The notes beneath the pieces were generated by a model. That model was not told the origin of the DNA and searched no databases. It saw nothing but the letters and a program-made list of their open reading frames with translations. Positions 26,515-35,705 of a DNA stretch of 35,758 nt are shown piece after piece. The position numbers were made by a program, and so were the translations under genes. Numbering within the stretch: position 1 is the stretch's first letter; every line of letters starts with the position of its first letter. The stretch spans positions 1 to 35,758 of the forward strand of contig CANDNO010000021.1 of the NCBI GenBank assembly GCA_947386115.1. The letters are read 5' to 3'. This DNA comes from an uncultured Muribaculaceae bacterium (GTDB taxonomy: Bacteria > Bacteroidota > Bacteroidia > Bacteroidales > Muribaculaceae).

Positions 26515-27723
26515 ATGTTTAAAGCCAACGACAACTTCAGTAAAATAAGCGAGAATTATTTGTTCTCGGCAGTGTCCCGGCGCGTCGACGATTATTGTAA
26601 AGCCAATCCCGGTGTCGATGTAATTCGCCTTGGAATCGGTGACGTGACCCTTCCTGTATCCCGCGCAGCTGTTGATGAACTCATCAAAGCTTCGAGCGAG
26701 CAGGCAGCACGCGAAACGTTTGTGGGATATGGCCCTGAGCAAGGACACCCGTTTCTCATAGAAGCCATTTTAAAGAATGATTATGCCGCACGTGGTATCG
26801 AGTTGAGTTCCGACGAGATTTTCATAAGCGATGGTGCCAAAAGCGATTTAGGAAACATCGGTGATATTCTTTCGAAAGACAATACCGTAGCGATTACCGA
26901 TCCTGTATATCCTGTCTATCGTGATACCAATCTCATGGCAGGGCGACGGGTAATCACAATTCCATGTCTCGCATCCAACGATTTCGTGCCTACTGTTCCC
27001 CGCGATGTGATTCCGGATGTTATCTATCTGTGTTATCCCAACAATCCCACAGGAACCTCGCTCACCTATGACCAGCTCAAAGTATGGGTCGATTATGCCC
27101 GGGAGCATAAATCGCTCATTCTGTTTGACTCGGCCTATGAAGCGTACATACAGCACAGCGACGTGCCCCACAGCATCTATGAGATAGACGGCGCTAAGGA
27201 GTGTGCGATAGAATTCCGCAGTTTCTCCAAGACTGCCGGCTTCACCGGTTTACGGTGCGGATATACGGTAGTTCCGCGTGAGCTCGTCAGCCATGATGGT
27301 TATTGTCTCAATGACATGTGGCGCCGCCGGCAGTGCACGAAGTTCAACGGAGCCTCGTACGTCGTACAGAGGGCAGCCGCAGCGCTGTACACCCCCGAAG
27401 GTAAGCTGCAAGTCAAGGAGAACATCGGATATTACATGACCAATGCCCGCATGCTCATCCAGGGACTTGCCGACGCAGGGCTGACGGTGTATGGCGGTAT
27501 TGATTCTCCTTATGTTTGGGTCAAGGCGCCTGCCGGAATGGATTCCTGGTCATTTTTTGATCTTTTGTTGAACCGTTGTCGTATCGTAGCTACACCCGGC
27601 GTGGGGTTTGGCGAATGTGGTGAAAGTTTTGTAAGATTCACAGCTTTCAATTCCCGCATGAATACAGAGGAAGCTGCGCGCCGCATCAAATTATTAAGCA
27701 AACATACTCAAAGTATAATATAA
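26515..27723 (+). CDS. dapL: LL-diaminopimelate aminotransferase
   Basis: This 402-residue, PLP-dependent class I/II aminotransferase converts tetrahydrodipicolinate directly to LL-diaminopimelate, bypassing the acylated DapD/DapC/DapE route. The PLP lysine is Lys239 in FRSFSKTAGFTGLRCGY. YLCYPNNPTGTSLT and LILFDSAYEAYI are cofactor-binding motifs. The N-terminal YLFSAVSRRV and RLGIGDVTLPV are characteristic of DapL. The pathway is common in Bacteroidetes. It sits 8 bases after dapF and 12 bases before glnN. Its amino donor is glutamate, which links it to the glutamine synthetase gene next door. Confidence 0.95.
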   Translation: MFKANDNFSKISENYLFSAVSRRVDDYCKANPGVDVIRLGIGDVTLPVSRAAVDELIKASSEQAARETFVGYGPEQGHPFLIEAILKNDYAARGIELSSDEIFISDGAKSDLGNIGDILSKDNTVAITDPVYPVYRDTNLMAGRRVITIPCLASNDFVPTVPRDVIPDVIYLCYPNNPTGTSLTYDQLKVWVDYAREHKSLILFDSAYEAYIQHSDVPHSIYEIDGAKECAIEFRSFSKTAGFTGLRCGYTVVPRELVSHDGYCLNDMWRRRQCTKFNGASYVVQRAAAALYTPEGKLQVKENIGYYMTNARMLIQGLADAGLTVYGGIDSPYVWVKAPAGMDSWSFFDLLLNRCRIVATPGVGFGECGESFVRFTAFNSRMNTEEAARRIKLLSKHTQSII

Positions 27724-27735
27724 GCATTATCAACC

Positions 27736-29925
27736 ATGTCACAGTTAAGGTTTAAAGTAGTAGAAGAAGCTTATGACCGCAAGGCGGTTCCGGTCGACAT
27801 ACCCAACGAGCGACCCGAACAGTATTACGGTAAATATGTATTTAACCGTGCCAAGATGTATCAGTATCTTCCCAAGAAGACCTATGATGCACTTGTTTAT
27901 GCTATAGATAATAAAGAACCTCTTTCGCGCGAAGTTGCCGATAGTGTTGCGGCAGGCATGAAACAATGGGCTATAGACAATGGCGCTCGACATTATACCC
28001 ACTGGTTTCACCCTCTCACCGACGGTACTGCCGAGAAGCATGATGCATTCATTGAACATGACGGCAAGGGTGGGGTAGTAGAGGAGTTTACCGGGAAACT
28101 TCTGGTGCAGCAAGAGCCTGATGCTTCAAGTTTCCCCAATGGCGGTATCCGCAACACTTTTGAGGCTCGCGGCTACTCGGCATGGGATATTTCCTCGCCA
28201 GCATTTATTCTCGACAAAACCCTTTGTATTCCTACTATATTCATATCATATACAGGTGAATCCCTTGATTACAAGACTCCGCTACTTCGCGCTCTAAACG
28301 CAGTTGATAAGGCAGCGACAGGCGTTGCACGTTATTTTGACCCTTCTGTCAAGCATGTTCAGTCGTTTTTGGGCTGGGAGCAGGAGTATTTTCTTGTTGA
28401 TGAGGCACTTTTCTCGGCACGCCCCGATCTTGTCATGACCGGTCGCACATTGATGGGGCATGAAAGCGCGAAGAACCAGCAGCTTGAAGACCACTATTTT
28501 GGTGCAATACCGTCGCGTGTTGAAGCGTTTATGCTCGACCTTGAGATCGAATGCCATCGTCTTGGCATACCGGCCCGTACACGTCACAACGAGGTTGCAC
28601 CCAATCAGTTTGAGCTGGCGCCTATATTTGAGGAAACCAACCTTGCCAACGACCACAACCTGCTGTTGATGTCGCTGATGTCGGAGGTAGCTCGTCGCCA
28701 CAACTTCCGCGTGCTTCTTCACGAGAAACCGTTCGCCGGTATTAACGGTTCGGGAAAGCATAACAACTGGAGCCTCGGTACCGATACCGGAGTATTGTTA
28801 TTTGCACCCGGCAAAACGCCGCAAGGAAATCTTCAGTTTATTACTTTTGTAGCCAACGTTATGGCTGCTGTCCACAAGCACAACGGCCTGCTCAAGGCTT
28901 CCATAGCTTCGGCCACCAATGCCCACCGCCTTGGTGCCAATGAAGCGCCGCCGGCAATTATATCGGTCTTCGCCGGCTCACAGCTTGCCGATATCTTTGC
29001 GCGCCTCGAGAGTAGCACACAGGACGAACTGATAGCTTTCAGCGACAAGCAGGGTGTAAGTGTCGGAGCCTCACAGATTCCCGAGATTCTCATCGACAAC
29101 ACCGACCGCAACCGTACATCACCATTTGCGTTCACAGGCAATCGCTTTGAATTCCGTGCTGTAGGCTCGTCGGCCAACTGTGCATCGGCCATGATCGCAC
29201 TTAATGCTGCGGTAGCCGACCAGCTCACAATATTTAAGGAGAATGTTGATAAACGCATAAACGACGGTGAACCTCTAAATCATGCTATACTTGAGGAGGT
29301 AAGGAAACTGATAATCGAGTCCAAACCGATTCATTTTGACGGCAACGGATATAGCGACGAGTGGAAGGAGGAAGCTGAGCGCCGCGGACTCGACTGTGAG
29401 ACCAGCGTCCCAAAAATCTTTGACGCATACCTACGCAATGAGTCGATCGAGATGTTTGCACGCACGGGTGTGTTCAGTGAGGTCGAGTTACATGCCCGTA
29501 ACGAGGTGAAATGGGAAATGTACACAAAGAAGGTTCAGATTGAAGCCCGAGTTCTTGGCGATCTCGCTATTAACCATGTCATACCGGTAGCTACGCGATA
29601 TCAGTCGTTCCTTGTCGACAATCTAGTCAAGATCAAATCACTGTTTGATGCCGACAAGAGTAACCTCATTGTAGCACAGGATCTCTCGACCATTGAAAAG
29701 ATTTCCAAGCACATGCTTGTCATCAAAGACACGGTCGAAGCTATGGTTGATGCCCGACGCCAGGCTAACCGCATAAAGAGTGAGCGTGAAAAGGCAATAG
29801 CTTATCACGATAATGTAGTTCCCTGCATGGAAACGATAAGGTATCATATCGATAAACTGGAACTCATGGTCGACAACGAGATATGGCCTCTTCCCAAGTA
29901 TCGCGAACTTTTATTTATAAGATAA
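27736..29925 (+). CDS. glnN: Glutamine synthetase, type III
   Basis: This 729-residue glutamine synthetase assimilates ammonia into glutamine using ATP. The length and sequence identify the long type III class, which is frequent in Bacteroidetes. WFHPLTDGTAEKHDAF, HEVAPNQFELAP-like RHNEVAPNQFELAPIFE, INGSGKHNNWS (336-346) and NRTSPFAFTGNRFEFR (459-474) are characteristic active-site segments. The C-terminal part after about 560 is helical, and the adenylylation loop of GSI enzymes is not expected in this class. It lies between dapL (12 bases) and two PurF-like genes (21 bases), so glutamine production and use are encoded together. No nitrogen-specific operator was recognised. Confidence 0.97.
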   Translation: MSQLRFKVVEEAYDRKAVPVDIPNERPEQYYGKYVFNRAKMYQYLPKKTYDALVYAIDNKEPLSREVADSVAAGMKQWAIDNGARHYTHWFHPLTDGTAEKHDAFIEHDGKGGVVEEFTGKLLVQQEPDASSFPNGGIRNTFEARGYSAWDISSPAFILDKTLCIPTIFISYTGESLDYKTPLLRALNAVDKAATGVARYFDPSVKHVQSFLGWEQEYFLVDEALFSARPDLVMTGRTLMGHESAKNQQLEDHYFGAIPSRVEAFMLDLEIECHRLGIPARTRHNEVAPNQFELAPIFEETNLANDHNLLLMSLMSEVARRHNFRVLLHEKPFAGINGSGKHNNWSLGTDTGVLLFAPGKTPQGNLQFITFVANVMAAVHKHNGLLKASIASATNAHRLGANEAPPAIISVFAGSQLADIFARLESSTQDELIAFSDKQGVSVGASQIPEILIDNTDRNRTSPFAFTGNRFEFRAVGSSANCASAMIALNAAVADQLTIFKENVDKRINDGEPLNHAILEEVRKLIIESKPIHFDGNGYSDEWKEEAERRGLDCETSVPKIFDAYLRNESIEMFARTGVFSEVELHARNEVKWEMYTKKVQIEARVLGDLAINHVIPVATRYQSFLVDNLVKIKSLFDADKSNLIVAQDLSTIEKISKHMLVIKDTVEAMVDARRQANRIKSEREKAIAYHDNVVPCMETIRYHIDKLELMVDNEIWPLPKYRELLFIR

Positions 29926-29946
29926 ACCTCAATCTTCAACATTCTG

Positions 29947-31836
29947 ATGGAACAATTGAAACATGAGTGTGGTGTGGCGATAATTCGCCTTTTGAAACCT
30001 TTGGGATATTACCGTAAGAAGTACGGGTCATATGCCTACGGTCTCAACAAGCTATACCTCCTCATGGAGAAACAGCATAATAGAGGACAGGAAGGTGCCG
30101 GAGTCGGTGTCGTGAAGATTCATGCTCAACCGGGAAGTGAGTATATCTTCAGGGAACGTGCGCTCGGCTCAAATGCAATAACCGAAATATTCGGTGAAAT
30201 CGGCCAAAAGTTAAGCGATTATGATCTTGATGAGTTGCTTGCCGACGATGTCGATAAGTTTGTACCCTTCTTGGGGCAAATTAATATGGGACATCTTCGT
30301 TACAGCACTACCGGCAAAAGTGGAATATCTTATGTTCATCCTTTCCTTCGTCGCAGCAATTGGCCATCGCGCAACTTATTGTTGTGTGGAAACTTCAACA
30401 TGACAAATGTCGACAATATCTTTGAGTCGATTGTTCAGCGAGGCCAGCATCCACGCATTTATAGTGATACTATTATGCTGCTCGAACAATTAGGTTATGC
30501 GCTCGACAAGGAAAATCATCGTCTGTACAGGGAATATCGCGATAAATATCGTGATCCTGAGCTTAGCAAACAGATAGAAGATAACATGGATATGGTACGT
30601 ATCTTGTCAAATACTGCTACTGAATGGGATGGCGGCTATGTAATTTGCGGAGCTACCGGCTCGGGCGATCTTTTTGCATTGCGTGATCCCGACGGTATAC
30701 GTCCGGCATTTTACTACTATGATGATGAAATCGTTGTAGTAGCTTCCGAACGACCGGTTATCCAGACTGTATTCAACAAGTCGAGACGAGATGTGAAGGA
30801 GTTGAAGCCCGGAAGTGCCTTAATTGTCAATAATCAAGGCAAGGTAAAGATTAACGATATCCTTGGGCAACGCTCTAATAACCGTTGTTCGTTTGAACGT
30901 ATCTATTTTTCACGAGGTACCGATGCCGACATTTACCGCGAGCGTAAAGCTCTTGGTGCAAATCTTGTCTCGGACATCATGAAAGCTATAGTCTATGATA
31001 TTGACAACGCAGTCTTCTCATTTATTCCTAATACAGCCGAGGTTGCATTCATAGGTATGTGTGAAGGTCTCATGAAAAGACTCGAAGAGGACAAAACCGA
31101 TGAGATACTACGACTTTATCATAGTGGCAAGTCGTTTGACAGCGATGCAGTGCGCGAAATAATGTCACGAAAGCTTCGTGTTGAAAAAGTTGCAGTAAAG
31201 GATATCAAACTCCGAACGTTCATTGCCGAAGGGAGTTCAAGGAATGATCTTGCCGCACACGTGTATGACGTAACATATGGATGTGTGCGTAACGATGTTG
31301 ATACACTTGTTGTGATCGACGATTCAATTGTGCGCGGGACGACACTTAAGCAATCTATCATAGGCATGCTTGACCGATTACATCCGGCACATATTGTAAT
31401 CGTGTCGTCATCACCACAGGTACGCTATCCCGACTATTATGGCATAGACATGTCAAGAATGGCCGAGTTTATAGCATTTAAAGCAGCCGTATCTTTGCTG
31501 ACACGTACAGGTCGCGCAAGTATATTAGGCGACGTATATGCAAATTGTAAGCGGGAGCTTTCGAAATCGGAGTCGGAACAGGAAAATTGCGTTAAAGCTA
31601 TTTATGCTCCGTTTACTGACGAAGAGATCTCGGCCGAAATAGCTCGGCTTTTGACCCCTGACAATACCAATGCACGTGTAAGCATCGTCTACCAGAGTCT
31701 TGAAGGCTTGCATAAGGCCATTCCCGACTGTCCCGGCGACTGGTACTTCTCGGGCAATTATCCTACACCCGGAGGTGTCGCTCTTGTAAACAGAGCTTAT
31801 ATAAACTATTTTGAAGGTAACTACGATAAAAGATAA
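29947..31836 (+). CDS. PurF-like glutamine amidotransferase/phosphoribosyltransferase, long paralogue
   Basis: This 629-residue protein has a class II glutamine amidotransferase domain fused to a type I phosphoribosyltransferase domain, as in PurF. Cys8 in KHECGVA is the expected N-terminal nucleophile after removal of a short propeptide. GHLRYSTTG (115-123) keeps the glutamine-binding Arg118, and YSDT holds Asp174. The usual Asn-Gly oxyanion pair reads Cys147-Gly148. DPDGIRPAFYY (247-257), LRTFIAEGSSR and the PRPP loop DDSIVRGTT (458-466) are intact. Of the four Fe-S cysteines of Bacillus PurF only the first (Cys314) has an obvious counterpart. About 120 residues beyond the PRT core form an extra C-terminal region. 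The gene is 21 bases after glnN and 23 before a second PurF. Confidence 0.85.
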   Translation: MEQLKHECGVAIIRLLKPLGYYRKKYGSYAYGLNKLYLLMEKQHNRGQEGAGVGVVKIHAQPGSEYIFRERALGSNAITEIFGEIGQKLSDYDLDELLADDVDKFVPFLGQINMGHLRYSTTGKSGISYVHPFLRRSNWPSRNLLLCGNFNMTNVDNIFESIVQRGQHPRIYSDTIMLLEQLGYALDKENHRLYREYRDKYRDPELSKQIEDNMDMVRILSNTATEWDGGYVICGATGSGDLFALRDPDGIRPAFYYYDDEIVVVASERPVIQTVFNKSRRDVKELKPGSALIVNNQGKVKINDILGQRSNNRCSFERIYFSRGTDADIYRERKALGANLVSDIMKAIVYDIDNAVFSFIPNTAEVAFIGMCEGLMKRLEEDKTDEILRLYHSGKSFDSDAVREIMSRKLRVEKVAVKDIKLRTFIAEGSSRNDLAAHVYDVTYGCVRNDVDTLVVIDDSIVRGTTLKQSIIGMLDRLHPAHIVIVSSSPQVRYPDYYGIDMSRMAEFIAFKAAVSLLTRTGRASILGDVYANCKRELSKSESEQENCVKAIYAPFTDEEISAEIARLLTPDNTNARVSIVYQSLEGLHKAIPDCPGDWYFSGNYPTPGGVALVNRAYINYFEGNYDKR

Positions 31837-31859
31837 CCAATCACTAAATAATTAATTTT

Positions 31860-33269
31860 ATGGGAGGATTTTTTGGCGTCGCATCAAAACATCAATGTAA
31901 AGCCGACCTTTTCTATGGTACTGATTACAACTCACACCTTGGCACAAGACGTGCCGGTATGGTGACTTATGATGATGAGAACGGGCGTTTCTGCCGGTCG
32001 ATTCATTCATTGGAGAGCACATACTTTAGAACCAAGTTTGAGGGCGAGTTGTCAAAATTCATAGGCCACAACGGTATAGGCGTGATCAGTGATACCGACC
32101 CACAACCTATCATTATCAATTCCCATCTGGGAAAATATGCAATTGTTACGGTTGCTAAAATTTGTAACATCGACAAGCTCGAGAAGAAACTGCTTGAAAC
32201 CGGTGTCCACTTTGCCGAGTTAAGTTCGGGTGAGACAAACCAGACCGAACTTGTTGCTCTGCTCATCAATCAGGGAAAGACATTTGTCGACGGTATCAAG
32301 AATGTTTATGACTCGATCGAGGGATCATGCTCGATGCTTATCCTTACCGAGGATGGATTCATTGCCGCACGCGACCGCCTTGGCCGCACACCCATTGTGT
32401 TGGCCAAAAAGGATGGCGCCTATGCTGCGGCATCAGAGTCAACTGCTTTCCCGAATCTCGACTATGAGGTAGTCAGAGATCTCGGACCCGGCGAAATCGT
32501 GCACGTGACTTCAGAAGGCATCAAGCAGATGCTCGCTCCCGGTGAAGAAATGCAGATATGTTCTTTCCTTTGGGTGTATTACGGTTTCCCCACATCAAGC
32601 TATGAGGGAAAGAATGTCGAGCAGATGCGTTTTGACTCCGGCTACGAAATGGGCAAGACCGATACTACCGAGGTCGATTGTGCCTGCGGTATACCCGACT
32701 CGGGCGTAGGTATGGCTCTCGGCTATGCAGCCGGTCACAATGTGCCGTATCACCGCTGTATATGTAAATACACTCCCACCTGGCCCCGAAGCTTCACGCC
32801 CCGAGAGCAGTCAATGCGCTCGTTGGTGGCAAAGATGAAGCTTGTGCCCAATCGTGCGATGCTTGCCGGCAAGCGTGCGCTTTTCTGCGATGATTCTATC
32901 GTTCGCGGCACTCAGCTTAACGATAATGTAAAGGTTCTGTATGATTATGGCGCACGCGAAGTCCACATGCGCATTGCCTCGCCGCCACTCATCTATGGCT
33001 GCAAATATATAGGATTTACTTCGTCAAAAAGCGATATGGAACTTCTTACACGTCGCATTATCAATGAGCTCGAAGGCGATCCCAATGCACATCTTGACGA
33101 GTATGCCAAGGCAGGTTCTCCCCGTTACGAGCGTCTCGTAGAGAAAATAAGGGAGCGTTACGGTCTCACATCGCTTAAATTCAGCACAGTCGAGACAATT
33201 GTCAAGGCAATTGGATTGCCGAAATGCAAAGTTTGCACACATTGCTTTGACGGAACGAGTCATTTTTAA
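31860..33269 (+). CDS. purF: Amidophosphoribosyltransferase-like protein lacking glutaminase residues
   Basis: This 469-residue PurF homologue has the length of classical PurF. The PRT domain is well kept: GIPDSGVGMALGYA, RSFTPREQSMR and PRPP loop DDSIVRG (344-350). Cysteines 234 (QICSFLWVYYG), 381 (SPPLIYGCKYIG) and 456/459/462 (CKVCTHCFDG) match the Fe-S ligand positions of Bacillus-type PurF as I recall them. The glutaminase half is degenerate. The protein starts MGGFFGVASK, so the N-terminal cysteine is absent. The usual arginine motif reads GIGVISDTD, and the oxyanion Asn-Gly is replaced within VTVAKICN. An in-frame stop at 31845 excludes a longer start supplying a cysteine. It may need ammonia from the preceding paralogue or may act with free ammonia. 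Confidence 0.88.
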   Translation: MGGFFGVASKHQCKADLFYGTDYNSHLGTRRAGMVTYDDENGRFCRSIHSLESTYFRTKFEGELSKFIGHNGIGVISDTDPQPIIINSHLGKYAIVTVAKICNIDKLEKKLLETGVHFAELSSGETNQTELVALLINQGKTFVDGIKNVYDSIEGSCSMLILTEDGFIAARDRLGRTPIVLAKKDGAYAAASESTAFPNLDYEVVRDLGPGEIVHVTSEGIKQMLAPGEEMQICSFLWVYYGFPTSSYEGKNVEQMRFDSGYEMGKTDTTEVDCACGIPDSGVGMALGYAAGHNVPYHRCICKYTPTWPRSFTPREQSMRSLVAKMKLVPNRAMLAGKRALFCDDSIVRGTQLNDNVKVLYDYGAREVHMRIASPPLIYGCKYIGFTSSKSDMELLTRRIINELEGDPNAHLDEYAKAGSPRYERLVEKIRERYGLTSLKFSTVETIVKAIGLPKCKVCTHCFDGTSHF

Positions 33270-33293
33270 CCCACATTGATTTACTATAGTTGG

Positions 33294-33330
33294 AATCCTC
33301 CGGTATCACTTTTACCGGGGGATTTTTATT
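33294..33330 (+). terminator. Rho-independent terminator of dapF-purF unit
   Basis: AATCCTCCGGTA (33294-33305) pairs with TACCGGGGGATT (33313-33324) with one wobble pair and a 7-base loop, followed by a T-rich stretch to 33330. It lies 24 bases past the purF stop. Confidence 0.92.
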
Positions 33331-33413
33331 GCCGTCGGGCGAAAACATAGCGAACAATACACTATCTTGTCTTGTTGTAATATCAGAATTTAGGTTTATA
33401 AATACTATATATT

Positions 33414-34022
33414 ATGAACAACACAGATAAGAAAAGCATTAAAGGCACGAAGACCGAGCAGAATATTGTAAACTCGTATCTTGCCGAATCACAATCGTTT
33501 GCCCGTTACACTTTTTATGCGGCTATTGCCGATAAGGAGTTATACTTCCCCGTAGGTGTGGTATTCCGTGAAACCGCCGACAATGAACTGCATCATGCCA
33601 AGGTGTTCTTGAAAATGCTTGAGAACACACAGTTTGAAACAAAGACCGGAGTCGATGCCGGTTATCTCGGAAACACTGCAGCCAATCTTGCTACTTCTAT
33701 CAAGGAAGAGAGCGTAGACGGTTATGAATTCTATTATAAGGCTGCTCGTACTGCTCGCGAAGAGGGATTCCCCGACATCGCCCTGCATTTTGACTCCATC
33801 GCGGCTGTAGAGAAAATTCACCACGACCGTTTCCAGCTTCTTCTTGACCATATCAACAAGGGCACATTGTGGAAACGTGAGAAACCCGTTACATGGAAAT
33901 GTCTCGTGTGCGGCTACACCGAGGTTGGCACCGAGCCACCGGCAAAATGCCCCGGATGTGACCATCCTTACCAGCACTATGTAGCTCTTGAAGACGGCTA
34001 CGCACCTGCTCCTATGGGATAA
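33414..34022 (+). CDS. Rubrerythrin
   Basis: This 202-residue non-haem di-iron protein acts as a peroxide reductase in the cytoplasm of anaerobes. The four-helix domain supplies ligands Glu25, Glu58-x-x-His61, Glu99 and Glu133-x-x-His136. The C-terminal rubredoxin-like domain has Cys163-x-x-Cys166 and Cys179-x-x-Cys182. All metal ligands are present and the two-domain order is that of classical rubrerythrin. It is a single-gene unit flanked by terminators on both sides. A degenerate -7-like TAGGTTTA lies at 33391-33398, one base off consensus. Its presence suggests an anaerobe that meets occasional oxygen. Confidence 0.97.
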   Translation: MNNTDKKSIKGTKTEQNIVNSYLAESQSFARYTFYAAIADKELYFPVGVVFRETADNELHHAKVFLKMLENTQFETKTGVDAGYLGNTAANLATSIKEESVDGYEFYYKAARTAREEGFPDIALHFDSIAAVEKIHHDRFQLLLDHINKGTLWKREKPVTWKCLVCGYTEVGTEPPAKCPGCDHPYQHYVALEDGYAPAPMG

Positions 34023-34046
34023 TATCTTATTTTCATTAGTATATGT

Positions 34047-34084
34047 AAAGTACCATGCAATTTTCGGTTTTTGTATGGTACTTT
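34047..34084 (+). terminator. Hairpin terminator after rubrerythrin gene
   Basis: AAAGTACCATGCAA (34047-34060) pairs with TTGTATGGTACTTT (34071-34084) with one wobble in 14 pairs and a 10-base loop. CTTTGTGT follows, a modest T-run. It lies 25 bases after the stop. Confidence 0.8.
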
Positions 34085-34120
34085 CTTTGTGTATATGCAA
34101 TAATTAATAAAGTAAATGAT

Positions 34121-34128
34121 TACCTTTG
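34121..34128 (+). promoter_or_regulatory. Putative -7 box of xylB-xylA
   Basis: TACCTTTG matches TAnnTTTG, 70 bases before the xylB ATG. No TTTG occurs at the right -33 distance, so the promoter may be weak or need an activator. I found no clear operator palindrome in the leader. Confidence 0.45.
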
Positions 34129-34198
34129 TGAAATCATAATTGCCTATGAAACTTATATAACAACTTAATACCATAATTTTTACCTCCAGTTATTACCA

Positions 34199-35686
34199 AT
34201 GTATATCTTAGGTTACGATATTGGCAGCTCATCGGTTAAAGCTGCGTTAGTGGACGTCGAGTCCGGCAAATGTATAGCTCAGGACTTTTACCCTAAGTCG
34301 GAAGCACCTATCAAATCGGTTGCTCAGGGAATGGCCGAACAGTCGCCTGAGGATTGGTGGATGTACGTCAAGAACGTCACATCATCGGTTCTTTCGAGTG
34401 CAAATGTTGCACCGGTCGATATCAAAGCGATTGGAATAAGCTACCAGATGCACGGCCTTGTTACTCTCGACAGCACTATGACCCCGCTTCGCGATGCGAT
34501 TATATGGTGCGATTCCCGCGGTGTCCCTTACGGCAATAAAGCGACGTCCGATCTGGGCGACGATTATTGCATGCCCAAGCTGCTTAACAAACCCGGCAAT
34601 TTTACAGCGACAAAGCTTGCCTGGGTCAAAGAGCACGAGCCCGAGCTATTCAGCAAGATAGATAAGATTTGTCTGCCCGGCGACTATATCGCATATAAAT
34701 TGACCGGCAATCTTTGCACGACTATGTCGGGTCTCAGTGAAATGATGCTTTGGGATTTCTCGGCCAACTCTCCGGCTAAGTTCCTGTTGGATTATTTTGA
34801 ATTCCCTGCCACGATACTGCCGCCGATCGTTCCTACATTCGGCGATGCAGGTCATGTAACTGCCTCCATTGCTGCAGAGTTCGGCCTTGCCGAGGGAACA
34901 CCTGTGACATATCGTGCGGGCGACCAACCCAATAACGCTCTGTCGCTTGGCGTGCTGAATGCAGGCGAGATCGCTGCTACGGCCGGAACATCGGGTGTTG
35001 TTTATGGCATTATCGATAAGACTTCCTATGATCCCCAGTCGCGTGTCAATAACTTTGCTCACGTAAACCATACAGCTGAAGATCCACATATCGGCATCCT
35101 GCTTTGTATTAACGGAACAGGCATTCTGAATAGCTGGATGAAACGCAATATTTGCCCGGCCGACCTGAGTTATCCTGCCATGAACGAACTTGCCGCACAG
35201 GCTCCGGTTGGATCGCTCGGAGTGTCGGTTCTTCCTTTCGGCAACGGTGCAGAGCGTGTTTTGTGCAACGAATCAACGGGATGCTCTATCCATGGTATTA
35301 ATTTTAATACCCACAATCGTTCTCATTTGCTCCGTGCAGCGCAGGAAGGCATTGTATTCTCATTCATATACGGAATTGAGATTATGCAGGAGATGGGTAT
35401 GAAGGTAGAGACCATTCACGCAGGCAATGCCAATATGTTCCTCAGTCCTATCTTCCGCGATACGCTGGCCTCTACTTCGGGTGCAACAATCAAGCTTTAT
35501 GACACTGACGGAGCTGTAGGTTCGGCTAAGGGTGCCGGAATCGGAGCCGGTCTATATGAATCGGCCGCCGATGCTTTCAAGACTTTGAAACTCATTGACA
35601 CCATCAAGCCTGCCGAGGATCGCACTCCATACGTAGAGGCTTACAAACGATGGAAAAAACTTCTTGATAATTCAATAGCAAAATAA
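34199..35686 (+). CDS. xylB: Xylulokinase
   Basis: This 495-residue FGGY-family sugar kinase phosphorylates D-xylulose to xylulose 5-phosphate for the pentose phosphate pathway. The N-terminal phosphate-binding loop GYDIGSSSVKAAL holds Asp7. The xylulose-specific YQMHGLV (Met84-His85-Gly86) and WCDSRG are present. The catalytic base is Asp242 in YRAGDQPNNALSLGV. The C-terminal FGGY ATP-binding region (GNANMFLSPIFRDTLA and GSAKGAGIGAGLY) is complete. Length is as expected. Xylose isomerase begins 19 bases downstream, so the two form a xylose catabolic unit, with the kinase first. No xylose regulator or transporter is visible before the window ends. Confidence 0.96.
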   Translation: MYILGYDIGSSSVKAALVDVESGKCIAQDFYPKSEAPIKSVAQGMAEQSPEDWWMYVKNVTSSVLSSANVAPVDIKAIGISYQMHGLVTLDSTMTPLRDAIIWCDSRGVPYGNKATSDLGDDYCMPKLLNKPGNFTATKLAWVKEHEPELFSKIDKICLPGDYIAYKLTGNLCTTMSGLSEMMLWDFSANSPAKFLLDYFEFPATILPPIVPTFGDAGHVTASIAAEFGLAEGTPVTYRAGDQPNNALSLGVLNAGEIAATAGTSGVVYGIIDKTSYDPQSRVNNFAHVNHTAEDPHIGILLCINGTGILNSWMKRNICPADLSYPAMNELAAQAPVGSLGVSVLPFGNGAERVLCNESTGCSIHGINFNTHNRSHLLRAAQEGIVFSFIYGIEIMQEMGMKVETIHAGNANMFLSPIFRDTLASTSGATIKLYDTDGAVGSAKGAGIGAGLYESAADAFKTLKLIDTIKPAEDRTPYVEAYKRWKKLLDNSIAK

Positions 35687-35705
35687 CCTATACATTCTTA
35701 CGATT

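Noticed and set aside
28294-28761. Open frame of 155 codons antisense to glnN
   Set aside because: It lies wholly inside an intact type III glutamine synthetase and looks like random translation.
31860-33269. Second PurF as a pseudogene
   Set aside because: The frame is intact and full length, with PRPP loop and cysteine ligands preserved. Only the glutaminase residues are lost, which suggests specialisation and not decay.
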